From MWBF01 sp040772005 (GTDB lineage: Bacteria; Chloroflexota; Anaerolineae; CG2-30-64-16), in the NCBI GenBank assembly GCA_040772005.1, contig JAXGYZ010000005.1, positions 62,001 to 126,000 on the forward strand: 64,000 bases of DNA. Reading direction: 5' to 3'. Of the stretch, positions 34,253 through 42,998 are shown in pieces (within the stretch, counting starts at the first letter, position 1; the number at the start of each line of letters is the position of its first letter). The notes beneath the pieces were generated by a model. The model did no database searches. It was not told the origin of the DNA and saw only the letters and a list, made by a program, of their open reading frames with translations. The translations under genes were made by a program, and so were the position numbers.

Positions 34253-35410
34253 TTATGCCGTCTGTACCGCATGAGCCCGCCGGCCCGTCGCTGCGCTGAT
34301 GATGAACACGCCGGTCAACAACACGGCCACCACCGCGTAGGCCGGGCGAATCCCCACCAGGTCGGCCAGCCGGCCCAGCACGAGCGGCAGCGCGAGGATG
34401 GCTGTGCCCGAGGCGAGCGTCGCCCGCGCGCCTGCCTGCACGGTGTCCGCGCCGGCCGCGCCGAGCGCGAGGGCCAGGATGAGCGGATACAGGCTGGCAA
34501 CCCCCAACCCCGCGACAGTCAGGCCGATCAGCCCCAGCGTCGCACTGCCCGTCGTCCAGAAGAGGACGAAGCCGGCGGCCGCGACGAGCGCCGAGGCGAG
34601 CACGAGGCTGCGCGCCGGGTAGCGCTGCACGAGGCGGCTGCCCGCCAGCCGACCGGCGATCATGCCCGCGAGGAACAGGCTGACGGCCCGGACGGCATCC
34701 ACCCGGCGCAGCCCCAGGCTGGTCTCCAGGTAGTCCGCGCTCCAGAAGATCATGCAGAATTCGATCGCGACCGCCAGCACGAGCGCGGCCCAGTATACCC
34801 AGTAGGCCCGCGGCAGCGGGCGGGCTGCCTGTCGTGTTGAGGGCGGGGCCGGCGGGGGCGTCGCGCGGCGGAAGCCCAGGTACAGGAGGACCGGCGCGCC
34901 CGCGGCCAGCGCCAGGGCCAGCCGCCAGCCGCCGGCTAGCGCGGCCGTCCACCCGACCATCAGCGGCGCGAGCGTGCACGCAATGGAGGAAACCACGTTC
35001 GCCTCGGACACCGCGATCGCGCGGCCCTCACTGTGCCGGTCAGCCAGCGCGGCCGGGACGATGGCCAGGATCAACGAGCCGACCAACCCCGTGCAGAATG
35101 CCGCAGGAATGGTGACGACAGGCGACCGGCCCGTCAGCAACAGCAGCGCGCCCAGGCTCATGCCGACCGCACCGATCCACAGCGCGGCCGCGCGGCCCAC
35201 GCGGCGGATGAGCAGGTGACCGGCCAGGCCGATGACCAGCATCCCGGCCGCGAACGCGGTGAAGTGCAGGCTGCTGACCGTGTAGGACATGCCGAGCTCG
35301 TCCTTCAGGTAGGGCGTGATCGGCCCGAGGATATTGAGGAAGTAACCGTAGAACGCGAGGAACAGGTAGGCTAACCAGGTGAAGCGGTCGCGCTGGAAGG
35401 TGGAGGTCAA
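34253..35410 (-). CDS. MFS transporter
   Basis: A 385-residue major facilitator protein with about 12 transmembrane helices. The cytoplasmic loop motif between helices 2 and 3 is degenerate (GHLLIRRVGRAAAL). The second half shows FLAGMIAGRLAGSRLVQRYP, a repeat of the same motif. The substrate is not predictable. The start codon is TTG at 35410, overlapping the TGA of the gene before it (TTGA), so the DUF3592, DUF5655-like and MFS genes form a translationally coupled trio. Gln/His-type substrate residues were not recognised. Confidence 0.85.
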   Translation of the reverse strand: MTSTFQRDRFTWLAYLFLAFYGYFLNILGPITPYLKDELGMSYTVSSLHFTAFAAGMLVIGLAGHLLIRRVGRAAALWIGAVGMSLGALLLLTGRSPVVTIPAAFCTGLVGSLILAIVPAALADRHSEGRAIAVSEANVVSSIACTLAPLMVGWTAALAGGWRLALALAAGAPVLLYLGFRRATPPPAPPSTRQAARPLPRAYWVYWAALVLAVAIEFCMIFWSADYLETSLGLRRVDAVRAVSLFLAGMIAGRLAGSRLVQRYPARSLVLASALVAAAGFVLFWTTGSATLGLIGLTVAGLGVASLYPLILALALGAAGADTVQAGARATLASGTAILALPLVLGRLADLVGIRPAYAVVAVLLTGVFIISAATGRRAHAVQTA

Positions 35411-35691
35411 GGTCGATGCTCCTGGGCCGGATGCCGCGCGATCGCGTAGACCGCGCTCAGCAGCCCGTCTATCACGATCTCCCGCTCGAACACCAGCCCG
35501 GCGCGCTGCGCGCCGCGACGGAGGTACATCTCCGGCAGCCAGGCCCAGGCGAACGCGCGGCGGCGGACGAACGCCACCTGGCTCTTGCTGACGCGCAGCC
35601 CGGCCTCACCTACGCTTGCGACGGCTGCGGCCACGGCCTCGAAGATGCGCCGTGAGGCGTCGCGGCCCGCGAAGAAGTCATCGAGGGTCAT
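35407..35691 (-). CDS. Short DUF5655-like protein
   Basis: A 94-residue protein. The segment AAAVASVGEAGLRVSKSQVAFVRRRAFAWAW resembles the N-terminal part of DUF5655-type proteins, which commonly read VTKSQIAFRRRRAFAW. The usual second half is missing, so it may be a short variant or truncated. It overlaps both neighbours by 4 bp (ATGA with the DUF3592-type gene; TTGA with the MFS gene). Function unknown. The family match is from memory of the motif and should be treated as tentative. Confidence 0.6.
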   Translation of the reverse strand: MTLDDFFAGRDASRRIFEAVAAAVASVGEAGLRVSKSQVAFVRRRAFAWAWLPEMYLRRGAQRAGLVFEREIVIDGLLSAVYAIARHPAQEHRP

Positions 35692-36395
35692 TCCGCCGGC
35701 TCTTCAGGCTGCGCGTCGATATCCGGTACCTGCTTCGTCACCCACACGGTCAGCAGGGTCGCGAGCACGAACGCGACGGCCAGGATGCCGGTCACGAGGG
35801 TCACGGTGTAACGGGTGAGGGTGTCGCTGAATGATTTGACATAAGCGCCCTCGGGGAAGGCCGGGTTATAGCGCACCGTCACCGGCTCGAACTGCTCGTA
35901 TGCGGGCGGCCAACTGCCCTCGCGCATCTCGACGGTCTTGCGGGTGCCGTCGGGCAGGGTGAATTGCACGATGGGATAGGTGTATTGCGTGCCGGAGTCG
36001 TCGCGGCGCACGATCAGGTCCAGCACCTCGCCCGAGGTCTCCTGCTCGCGCGCCAGCCCGCGGCCGACGACCGTCGCGCTGTAGACTGCGATGGCAAGCA
36101 TCAGTACGGCCACGCCGATGAATACGGTCAGCAGGACGCGGTCCAGCGGGATGGATGGCCCGGCGGGGATGGCGAAGTCATCGTCGTCGATCCCCACCGC
36201 GAGCGACATCAGCTTGTCCCGATCCGCGGGGTCGGGGACGTCGTCGAGCGTCTTGTAGCGGACGCCGTCCACCTCGTAGCCGACCGGCTCATCGCCCTGC
36301 CAGCGGATCGTATACTGTTTGCCTGCGCGCGGGTGGCGCGGCGCGGCAGACCGTGCGGCTCGTTGCTGCCTCTCCGAACGCGATGTGCGTTTCAA
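35688..36395 (-). CDS. DUF3592-type membrane protein
   Basis: A 235-residue protein. A basic N-terminal region precedes two transmembrane helices (about 83-105 and 200-225). Between them is an extracytoplasmic domain (GEVLDLIVRRDDSGTQYTYPIVQFTLPDGTRKTVEMREGSW then VTVRYNPAFPEGAYV), which is the DUF3592 pattern: V.Y...G......YYPVV.F....G. The function of this family is unknown. Its stop overlaps the start of the next gene, so it leads a small operon with the DUF5655-like and MFS genes. Confidence 0.8.
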   Translation of the reverse strand: MKRTSRSERQQRAARSAAPRHPRAGKQYTIRWQGDEPVGYEVDGVRYKTLDDVPDPADRDKLMSLAVGIDDDDFAIPAGPSIPLDRVLLTVFIGVAVLMLAIAVYSATVVGRGLAREQETSGEVLDLIVRRDDSGTQYTYPIVQFTLPDGTRKTVEMREGSWPPAYEQFEPVTVRYNPAFPEGAYVKSFSDTLTRYTVTLVTGILAVAFVLATLLTVWVTKQVPDIDAQPEEPAE

Positions 36396-36407
36396 GTCTA
36401 TTCTTCC

Positions 36408-37562
36408 TTACCACGCGCAACCGGCGCCGGCGGAAGTCACGCTGGTTTCGGGCAGCCAGACCGACGGTTCGCCCGCGACCCAGGCCAGTTCGTACCAGCG
36501 GCGGTCGTTGTGATACACCCCGCGGATGGCCGCGACCGGCAGGGTCGAGTTGGCCTCGACGACCACCGGCCCGCCGGGGTAGGCGTACAGCGGCGCGCGC
36601 AGCACCGGTATGATTTCGCATTGGCCTGCGGCATAGACGATGGTCTGCGGTCCTGCGCCCGTGAACGTGACGGGCACGACGACCGGCTGGACGATCACCA
36701 CTGCGCCGTCCGGCGTGGCCGCCTCCAGCGTGCCGCCCATGTTGGCCGGCACATAGACCGTCAGGGTGATGTGCCACGGGCCTTCCCCGTTCGTCAGCGC
36801 GCCCGGCCCCTCGATGACGGTCGTTTCCTCCGCCAGCAGCACGCCCTCACGGTCGCGCGCACGGACGACAACCTGCCCGTCTCCCAGCGCGCCGCCCATG
36901 CCGGAGACATTGAACGTCGGCGGCAGGATGCTGTCGGGGATCGGGTCAACGATGGTGATGTAGGGTATGCCCGTCGTGGGCGGCAGCGGCTCCGGCAGAG
37001 GCTTGGGCGAGGGTTTCGGCTGTGGATATGGCAGCGGCTGGGGCAGCGGTTTCGGCTGCGGCTTCGGGTGGGGTGCTGGAATATACCCGCCACCGATCAC
37101 CAGATGTTGACCGGCGTAAATCCAGTACGGTGCGCACAGGCCGTTGGCCGCGGCCATCTGCTGCACCGTCAGCCCGAAGCGCCGGCTGACGGAGTAGAGC
37201 GTGTCGCCCGGCGCAACGACGTATTTGCCGCCCCACACATGGCCCCAGGCGTGCGGTCCCGGGCCGCGATCGTAGGCCCCGCCCGGACCGCCGGGGGGCG
37301 GATGATAGCCCCCGCCGCAGCCGAGCGGGACCGTGAGCACGAGGCCCGGATAAATCTGGTTGGGGTTGCCGCCGAGGGTTGCGGCGTTGAGGTCGTAGAG
37401 CGCCTGCCAGGTCGTGCAGTAGCGGCGCGCGATGCCGGCGAGCGTGTCGCCGCGCTGAACCACATAAATGCCCGTGCCGGCCGCGGGACTTGCGGAGACG
37501 GTCAGCGGCAGGCAGGCAGCCAGCAGCAGGATCACGAGCAGCACAGCCATACGGCGCTTCAT
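36408..37562 (-). CDS. Secreted double-LysM protein with Gmad2-like and SH3-like domains
   Basis: A 384-residue protein. It has a signal peptide (1-25), LysM 1 (about 32-79, YVVQRGDTLAGIARRYC) and LysM 2 (about 114-157, YVVAPGDTLYSVSRRFGL). A Pro/Lys-rich linker of repeated PKPQPKPLPQPLP type (about 163-198) follows, then a Gmad2-type Ig-like domain (about 200-300, ITIVDPIPDSILPPTFNVSG) and an SH3-like C-terminal segment (VVVEANSTLPVAAIRGVYHNDRRWYELAW). LysM binds peptidoglycan or chitin-like glycans, so this is a cell-wall-associated protein. AAGGAGAG precedes the ATG. It is 12 bp upstream of the DUF3592 gene and may be co-transcribed. Confidence 0.88.
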   Translation of the reverse strand: MKRRMAVLLVILLLAACLPLTVSASPAAGTGIYVVQRGDTLAGIARRYCTTWQALYDLNAATLGGNPNQIYPGLVLTVPLGCGGGYHPPPGGPGGAYDRGPGPHAWGHVWGGKYVVAPGDTLYSVSRRFGLTVQQMAAANGLCAPYWIYAGQHLVIGGGYIPAPHPKPQPKPLPQPLPYPQPKPSPKPLPEPLPPTTGIPYITIVDPIPDSILPPTFNVSGMGGALGDGQVVVRARDREGVLLAEETTVIEGPGALTNGEGPWHITLTVYVPANMGGTLEAATPDGAVVIVQPVVVPVTFTGAGPQTIVYAAGQCEIIPVLRAPLYAYPGGPVVVEANSTLPVAAIRGVYHNDRRWYELAWVAGEPSVWLPETSVTSAGAGCAW

Positions 37563-37673
37563 CGGTCTCTCCTTGGCCGAACAATCGGCCCCTGAACGAT
37601 CGGTACAATGACATGATCCGAGGTTGGCGGCAAGGTTGACGCTTACATTATACTACAAACCAGTGAGGTCTGG

Positions 37674-38393
37674 ATGCGCATTCGTCTCGTCACCTGGAAC
37701 TGCAACATGGCGCTCGGCCAGAAGCTCGAGCGCCTGTTGGCGTTGGAGCCGGACATCGCGGTCGTCCAAGAATGTGCCGACCCGGCGCGCGACGCGGCCC
37801 GCGGCCGGCCGCTGCCGGTCACGAGCTTCGAGTGGGTGGGCAGCAACCCCAACAAGGGCCTGGGCATCTTCACCTTTGGGGACCTGCGTGTGCAGCGCCA
37901 CGCGTCCTATACCGACGAGTTTGCGCTCTACCTGCCCGTCGAGGTCAGCGGGCGGGTGCGTCTGAACGTGCTGGGCGTGTGGGTGGCGAACAAGTTCGCG
38001 GCCCATGCCACCAACGAGCCGGCCCCGGCCATCGCCTACTATCAGCCCTTCCTGACCGCGGCGCCTGCGGTCGTCGCGGGCGACTTCAACCGGCTGCCCC
38101 AGCGCATGAGCTATCGGCGGCGGGACGGCGAACCCTCGGTGGTCGAGTGGCTGGGCCGCGCCGGGCTTCAGGATGCCGATGATGTAGCAGCCGCGCTTTG
38201 GGGGCCGCGGCCGCTGCACCGCACGCTGTATCACCAGCGGCGTCCCCGGCAGGGCTTCGTCGTGGACTACATCTTCGTTTCGCAGCCCGACGCAGACCGG
38301 CTCCCGCGGCTGGCGCACTTCGAGGTGTGCGGCCCGCACGACTGGATTACGTGGAGCGACCACGTGCCGCTGTTCGTGGACCTGGTGTGGTGA
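37674..38393 (+). CDS. Endonuclease/exonuclease/phosphatase-family protein
   Basis: A 239-residue EEP-superfamily hydrolase. It has VTWNCNMALGQKLERLL at the N-terminus, the Mg-binding Glu in IAVVQECAD, VVAGDFNRLP in the centre, and FVVDYIFVS with the catalytic WSDHVPLF at the end. All the main catalytic motifs are present. There is no signal peptide, so it acts in the cytoplasm, on DNA ends or phosphoesters; the exact substrate is unknown. The TGA stop (38391-38393) lies inside the first gtgacagg repeat unit of the spacer that follows. A weak promoter (TTGGCG, about 18 nt, TTATAC) lies upstream. Confidence 0.85.
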   Translation: MRIRLVTWNCNMALGQKLERLLALEPDIAVVQECADPARDAARGRPLPVTSFEWVGSNPNKGLGIFTFGDLRVQRHASYTDEFALYLPVEVSGRVRLNVLGVWVANKFAAHATNEPAPAIAYYQPFLTAAPAVVAGDFNRLPQRMSYRRRDGEPSVVEWLGRAGLQDADDVAAALWGPRPLHRTLYHQRRPRQGFVVDYIFVSQPDADRLPRLAHFEVCGPHDWITWSDHVPLFVDLVW

Positions 38394-38592
38394 CAGGGTG
38401 ACACGGTGACAGGGTGACACGGTGACAGGGTGACAAGGTGACGCCGAGTGCCGGGGCTAGTCTTCTATCCACCGTTGCGGCTCATAGCCATGACCGACCA
38501 GACCTGCCCGTCCACATCACCTCTTCACCTTGTCACCCTGTCACCTTGTCACCTGTTCTCCCGTTCTCCCGTTCTCCTGTTCACCTCTTCAC
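38389..38592. repeat. Spaced inverted arms of gtgacagg / tgtcacc units
   Basis: The left arm (38389-38442) has six gtgacaggg/gtgacacgg units. About 75 bp of unique sequence follow, then the right arm (38516-38592) with tcaccttgtcaccc and cgttctcc units. The left arm contains the stop codon of the upstream gene. The right arm runs into the promoter of the PrsW gene. Confidence 0.8.
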
Positions 38593-38609
38593 GTCCACCG
38601 GTGTATAAT
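38580..38609 (+). promoter_or_regulatory. Candidate promoter for the PrsW gene
   Basis: TTCACC (38580-38585), 18 nt, TATAAT (38604-38609). The -35 hexamer belongs to the right repeat arm. Confidence 0.5.
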
Positions 38610-38655
38610 GGGCCGCGGGTTTATGTGTATCAACGCGTGTAGCGGAGGGACGGAC

Positions 38656-39924
38656 ATGCCACAACTGCCTTCAGCCTTATCTCGTTCGGTGGCTGCATCA
38701 TCGGTGCGGCGCTCGCCGGTGGCCGCAGTATTCGCCGGGGTGCTGATCCTGCTGGCCGCAGCCGGGGCGGCCGCGTATGTCGTCTGGTTAGGCCAGCAAA
38801 CCGGCGCCACCGCGCGCATCTTTGGCCTCGCGCTGCTGGCGAGCCTGTTGCTTGCGGCGCCCGCGCTGGGTGTCATCGGCTGGCTTGACCGCCGCGAGCG
38901 CGAGTCGCCGTGGGTCTTCTTCGGCGTCTTCGTGTTCGGCCTGGTCATCAGTTCCGGGCTGGGACTGCTGCTCAGCGGCGGCGCCGGGGCCACCTTGTTC
39001 GGCGGGGTCGGGTTGTCCGCAGCCGATGCGCGGTCGTTCGATCCGCTGGTGCAGGCCACGCTCCCGCTCGAACGCATGGGCCGCGACGAGGCGCTCAGGC
39101 TCGGCCTCGGCCCCGCTCTGGTCGCACCCCTCATCGAGGAACTGCTCAAGGCGCTGGCGGTGCTGCTGGTCTTTCTGTTCCTCCGCGGGGAGTTCGACAA
39201 TGTGCGTGACGGCCTGGTCTACGGTGCGCTGGTCGGGCTGGGCTTCGCGGTGGGTGAGACGGCCTACGCCGTCGCGCGCAGCTTTGCCGAGACGGGCAGT
39301 GCGGCGCTGGCGCAGCAGCTCATTGCGCAGTTCGCCCTGCTGGGGCTGAGCGGCCACACGCTGTTCGGCGCGCTGGTGGGCGCGGGCTTCGGGCTGGCGC
39401 GCGAGGAACGCCGCCGCGTGATGCAGGTCGTCGCGCCGCTCGCCTTCTTCCTGCTGGCCCTCTTCGCACACCTCATCTACAACACGCTGACCCTCAGCGT
39501 CGCGGGGACCATTCTGGCGTTTCTGGGGCTGCCCGGCGCGTCCCTGGTGAGCGCGCCGCCGGCCGCGCTCTGGCTGGCCGTGGTCACAGCCGTCATCCTC
39601 ACGCTGGGCTTGTTCTACGTCGCGCTCGGCTACCTGCTGGAGCGCAGCGACCGATGGGAGCAGACAGTCATCCGCACGGAGTTGGCCGGTGAGGTCGGCA
39701 AGGTCATCACCGCAGACGAGTATCGCATCCTGCTAGGGGAGGGCTTGTTCAGCCTGCGCCAGGTGCCCAACTATCCCGCCCGCATCAGCCGGGCCATCGT
39801 CAACGCGCAGAACGAGCTGGCCTTCCGCAAGTGGCGCGTGCGCTTCGAGGGCGGCGACCCGGAAGCGGATGCGGTTGTCGCCGGCTGGCGTGCAGACATT
39901 GCAGCGTGGCGCGCCAGGGATTGA
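38656..39924 (+). CDS. PrsW-type intramembrane glutamic protease
   Basis: A 422-residue multi-pass membrane protein. The start at 38656 follows GGAGGGA; longer frames upstream run into the repeat arm. Catalytic-type motifs are E161-E162 in PLIEELLKA, YGALVGLGFAVGETAYAV (about 183-200), GHTLFGALVGAGFG (about 222) and FAHLIYN (about 262). This matches the EE..K, F...E and H motifs of PrsW/CAAX-like proteases. PrsW in Bacillus cleaves an anti-sigma factor; here the substrate is unknown. A 100-residue cytoplasmic C-terminal extension follows the last helix. The MFS gene starts immediately after the stop (TGA then ATG). Confidence 0.85.
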   Translation: MPQLPSALSRSVAASSVRRSPVAAVFAGVLILLAAAGAAAYVVWLGQQTGATARIFGLALLASLLLAAPALGVIGWLDRRERESPWVFFGVFVFGLVISSGLGLLLSGGAGATLFGGVGLSAADARSFDPLVQATLPLERMGRDEALRLGLGPALVAPLIEELLKALAVLLVFLFLRGEFDNVRDGLVYGALVGLGFAVGETAYAVARSFAETGSAALAQQLIAQFALLGLSGHTLFGALVGAGFGLAREERRRVMQVVAPLAFFLLALFAHLIYNTLTLSVAGTILAFLGLPGASLVSAPPAALWLAVVTAVILTLGLFYVALGYLLERSDRWEQTVIRTELAGEVGKVITADEYRILLGEGLFSLRQVPNYPARISRAIVNAQNELAFRKWRVRFEGGDPEADAVVAGWRADIAAWRARD

Positions 39925-41292
39925 ATGAAACACCACACCGGGCTCATCCTGGCTGCGGTCGGCACGGGCACGTTCATGTCCGCGCTCGACAGTTCCGTCG
40001 TGAACGCCACGCTGCCGGTCATTCGCCGCGCGCTCGGCAGCGACGTCGCGACCATCGAGTGGGTCGTGACCGTCTACCTGCTCGTGGTCAGCGGGCTGCT
40101 GCTCAGCTTTGGCCGGCTGGGTGACCTGCGCGGGCACAAGCGCATCTATGTCCTCGGCTTCGGCATCTTCATCGCCAGTTCGCTGCTGTGCGGGCTGGCG
40201 CCGACCGCAGGCGCGCTGGTCTTGGGGCGGGCGGTGCAGGCGGTCGGCGGCGCGATGCTGTTCGCCAACTCCGCCGCGATCCTGACCACCAACTTCCCGC
40301 CGGAGCGCCGCGGGCGGACGCTCGGCCTGCAGGCGACGATGACCTACCTGGGGCTGATGACCGGTCCGTCGCTCGGCGGCCTGTTGGCGAGCTGGCTCGG
40401 CTGGCGCGCCATCTTCTACATCAACCTGCCCATCGGCCTGCTCGCGTTGGCGTTGAGCCTGCGCTTCATCCCGGATGACCGGCCGGCCCGCCAGGTCGAA
40501 CGCTTCGACCTGCCCGGCGCCGCTGCGTTTATGGCCGGGCTGACGCTGTTGCTGCTGGCGCTCAACCGGGGCCACGCGTGGGGCTGGGCCTCGCTGCCGA
40601 CGCTCGGCGCGTTTGGGATGGCGTTCGCGCTGCTGGCCGCGTTTGCCGCGCTGGAGCGCCGCGTGCCCGCGCCGATGCTCGACCTGTCGCTGTTCAGCCG
40701 GCGGCTGTTCTCGGTCGCGACGGCCAGCGCGGTGCTGAACTACATCTGCCTCTACAGCATCACGTTCCTGCTGCCGTTCTACCTCATTCAGGGCCGTGGG
40801 CTCGGCTCTGCACAGGCGGGGTTGATCCTGACGGCGCAGCCGCTGGTGATGGCGATTGTTGCGCCGTTGAGCGGCGCGCTATCCGACCGGATCGGCTCGC
40901 GCTTGCTCAGTTCGCTCGGGATGCTCATCCTGGCGTGCGGCCTGGCCTTCCTGTCGCGGCTGGGGGCTGCTTCACCCGTGGCTCACGTGGTTGCGGGGCT
41001 GGCGCTGGCCGGCCTGGGGACGGGCATTTTCATCTCCCCGAACACCAGCGCGTTGATGGGTGCAGCCCCGCGCGGGCGGCAGGGCATCGCGTCGGGCATC
41101 CTGGCAACCGCGCGCAACGCGGGCATGGCTCTGGGCGTCGGGATGGCGGGCGCGATCTATAGCTCGGTGCTCGCGGCCGCGCCTGCGGCCGATACGGCCC
41201 TCTTCACCGCGGTCGGCGCAGCATTCCTGTTCGCCAGCGCGGTCGGCTTCGTCGGCGCGGGCGTGTCCGCGATCCGCGGCGGGGTGACGTGA
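39925..41292 (+). CDS. MFS multidrug exporter, DHA2 (EmrB/QacA) type, 14-helix
   Basis: A 455-residue drug:proton antiporter. The N-terminus TFMSALDSSVVNATLPVI with the D-S-S-V-V-N-A-T-LP motif is diagnostic for DHA2. Motif A is LGDLRGHKRIYVLG, and the motif C-like segment is TGPSLGGLLASWLGWRAIFYINLPIG. About 14 transmembrane helices are predicted. The ATG directly follows the PrsW stop with no gap, so the pair is translationally coupled. Its stop (41290-41292) lies inside the left arm of the next gtgacagg spacer. Confidence 0.92.
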   Translation: MKHHTGLILAAVGTGTFMSALDSSVVNATLPVIRRALGSDVATIEWVVTVYLLVVSGLLLSFGRLGDLRGHKRIYVLGFGIFIASSLLCGLAPTAGALVLGRAVQAVGGAMLFANSAAILTTNFPPERRGRTLGLQATMTYLGLMTGPSLGGLLASWLGWRAIFYINLPIGLLALALSLRFIPDDRPARQVERFDLPGAAAFMAGLTLLLLALNRGHAWGWASLPTLGAFGMAFALLAAFAALERRVPAPMLDLSLFSRRLFSVATASAVLNYICLYSITFLLPFYLIQGRGLGSAQAGLILTAQPLVMAIVAPLSGALSDRIGSRLLSSLGMLILACGLAFLSRLGAASPVAHVVAGLALAGLGTGIFISPNTSALMGAAPRGRQGIASGILATARNAGMALGVGMAGAIYSSVLAAAPAADTALFTAVGAAFLFASAVGFVGAGVSAIRGGVT

Positions 41293-41454
41293 CAGAGTGA
41301 CGTGGTGACAGGGTGACAAGGTGATGTAGACGGCTAGGACCCCACGCTTGTGCTAATGACTCGCAATGGTGGAAAGCAGAATCAACCTGCGATTCGGCGT
41401 CACCTTGTCACCTCTTCACCTTGTCACCTCTTCACCTGTTCTCCTCTTCCCCTC
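41284..41454. repeat. Spaced inverted arms of gtgacagg / tcaccttg units
   Basis: The left arm (41284-41325), including the stop codon of the MFS gene, and the right arm (41398-41454, tcaccttgtcacctc repeated) flank about 70 bp of unique sequence. Same family as 38389-38592. Confidence 0.8.
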
Positions 41455-41470
41455 GGGTGTGAGCGAACAC

Positions 41471-41499
41471 TTGCCACAACCTTGACAACGGGGTAGAAT
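41471..41499 (+). promoter_or_regulatory. Promoter for superoxide dismutase
   Basis: TTGCCA (41471-41476), 17-nt spacer, TAGAAT (41494-41499), 54 bp before the ATG. Confidence 0.6.
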
Positions 41500-41553
41500 A
41501 TATGCACCGGCATTGTGGCCGGCATGTTTCAGAGTGGAAAGGAATAGACTGCC

Positions 41554-42150
41554 ATGCCGTTTGAGTTACCACCTCTACCCTATCCCGATACTGTGTTGGA
41601 ACCGTACTACTCGGCGAAGACTTTCAGCTTCCACCACGGCAAGCACCACAAGGCTTACGTAGACAACCTCAACAAGCTGCTGCCCGGCTCGGCTTATGAG
41701 GGCCTGGCGCTCGAAGACATCATCCGGGCGACCGCCGGCGATGCCGGCAAGGCCGGGTTCTTCAATAATGCGGCCCAGGTCTGGAACCATACCTTCTTCT
41801 GGCATTGCATGACGCCGGGGGGCGGCGGCCGGCCGGCGGGAGAGCTCGCGGCGCGGCTCGACGCGGCCTTCGGCAGCTACGAGAAGTTCGCCGAGCAGTT
41901 CAAGGCGGCCGCAGTCGGTCGCTTCGGCAGCGGCTGGGGCTGGCTGGTGCTGGATGGCGGCGAGCTCAAGATCACCAGCACGCCGAATGCCGAAACGCCG
42001 CTGGCGCAGGGCAAGGTCGCGCTGCTGACGGTGGATGTCTGGGAGCACGCGTATTACCTGGACTACCAGAACCGCCGTCCTGATTTCGTGCAAACGTTCC
42101 TGGATCGCCTGGTCAACTGGGATTTCGTGGCCCGGAATCTGGCCGGCTGA
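41554..42150 (+). CDS. sodB: Iron/manganese superoxide dismutase
   Basis: A 198-residue enzyme of normal length that converts superoxide to peroxide and oxygen in the cytoplasm. The metal ligands H28 (FHHGKHHKAYV), H79 (NHTFFWHCM), D161 and H165 (DVWEHAYYLDY) are all present. The active-site Gln lies in the N-terminal half (AAQVWNH, Q75), which in this family points to the Fe-type rather than the Mn-type; a cambialistic enzyme cannot be excluded. The ATG has GGAAAGGA upstream. It has its own promoter after the repeat spacer. Confidence 0.95.
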   Translation: MPFELPPLPYPDTVLEPYYSAKTFSFHHGKHHKAYVDNLNKLLPGSAYEGLALEDIIRATAGDAGKAGFFNNAAQVWNHTFFWHCMTPGGGGRPAGELAARLDAAFGSYEKFAEQFKAAAVGRFGSGWGWLVLDGGELKITSTPNAETPLAQGKVALLTVDVWEHAYYLDYQNRRPDFVQTFLDRLVNWDFVARNLAG

Positions 42151-42221
42151 ACCGGACCGTGGAATGGGCAGATTACGCGGAAGAATAGCCCTTGCGCTGC
42201 ACACGAACATAGCTGAAGTAT

Positions 42222-42965
42222 ATGCCCGACAACCCCTTACCCGGCTCCGGGCCGGTAACACAACGTATCCTGGTCGTCGATGACGATCCTGCTATCGTGC
42301 GCCTGGTGAAGGCTAAGCTCGAAAATGCCGGTTATGAGGTGTTCGGGGCGGAGTCGGGTCACCAGGCGCTCGATATCATTGGCCGCCGGGGGATGCCGCA
42401 TCTCGCCATTGTGGACCTGAACATGCCCGGCCTGAACGGCTTCCAGTTCTGTGAGGCCGTCCAGCAGTTCAGCGACCTGCCGGTCATCTTCCTCAGCGCA
42501 GTGGACGAGGAAGACACCGTGATCCAGGCCATCAACCGCTACGCCGAGGACTATGTGACCAAGCCCTTCAGCCCGCGCGAGCTGCTCGCGCGTGTCCAGC
42601 GGGTCTTGCGGCGCATCGGCGACTATGCGTATACGCTGGACCTGGTCACCCGGGTGGATGCGCGATTGGCCGTGGATTTCCCCCACCAGCGCGTCCTGAT
42701 CTTCGATCGCGTGATCCCGCTCACGCCGACGGAGACCAAGCTGCTCTACCTGTTGATTCGCAACGCGGGCCGCACGGTCACGATGGACTTCCTGCTGCGG
42801 CGGCTGTGGCCGATGGAGGAAGTCTTCGAGGATACCCTGCGCGTCCATGTCCACCGGTTGCGCCAGAAAATCGAGCCTGTGCCCGCGCAACCGTGTTATA
42901 TTCTGACCGAACGCGGCCTGGGCTACAGCTTTCCGGCCAAAACCAACGTCAGGCCGCAGGAGTAG
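42222..42965 (+). CDS. OmpR/PhoB-type response regulator
   Basis: A 247-residue two-component regulator. The receiver domain (about 14-128) has acidic D20-D22 (ILVVDDDPA), phosphoacceptor D65 in AIVDLNMPG, Ser/Thr in FLSAVDE and Lys in YVTKPFSPREL. The winged helix is at about 150-240 (IPLTPTETKLLYLLIRNAGRTV, EDTLRVHVHRLRQKIE, ILTERGLGYSF). It lies first in a run of five signalling genes that ends with a PAS histidine kinase, so cognate pairing is possible. The gap to the next gene is only 33 bp. Confidence 0.93.
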   Translation: MPDNPLPGSGPVTQRILVVDDDPAIVRLVKAKLENAGYEVFGAESGHQALDIIGRRGMPHLAIVDLNMPGLNGFQFCEAVQQFSDLPVIFLSAVDEEDTVIQAINRYAEDYVTKPFSPRELLARVQRVLRRIGDYAYTLDLVTRVDARLAVDFPHQRVLIFDRVIPLTPTETKLLYLLIRNAGRTVTMDFLLRRLWPMEEVFEDTLRVHVHRLRQKIEPVPAQPCYILTERGLGYSFPAKTNVRPQE

Positions 42966-42998
42966 CATTCATACACCGGCCGTCATCAGGAGGTATCC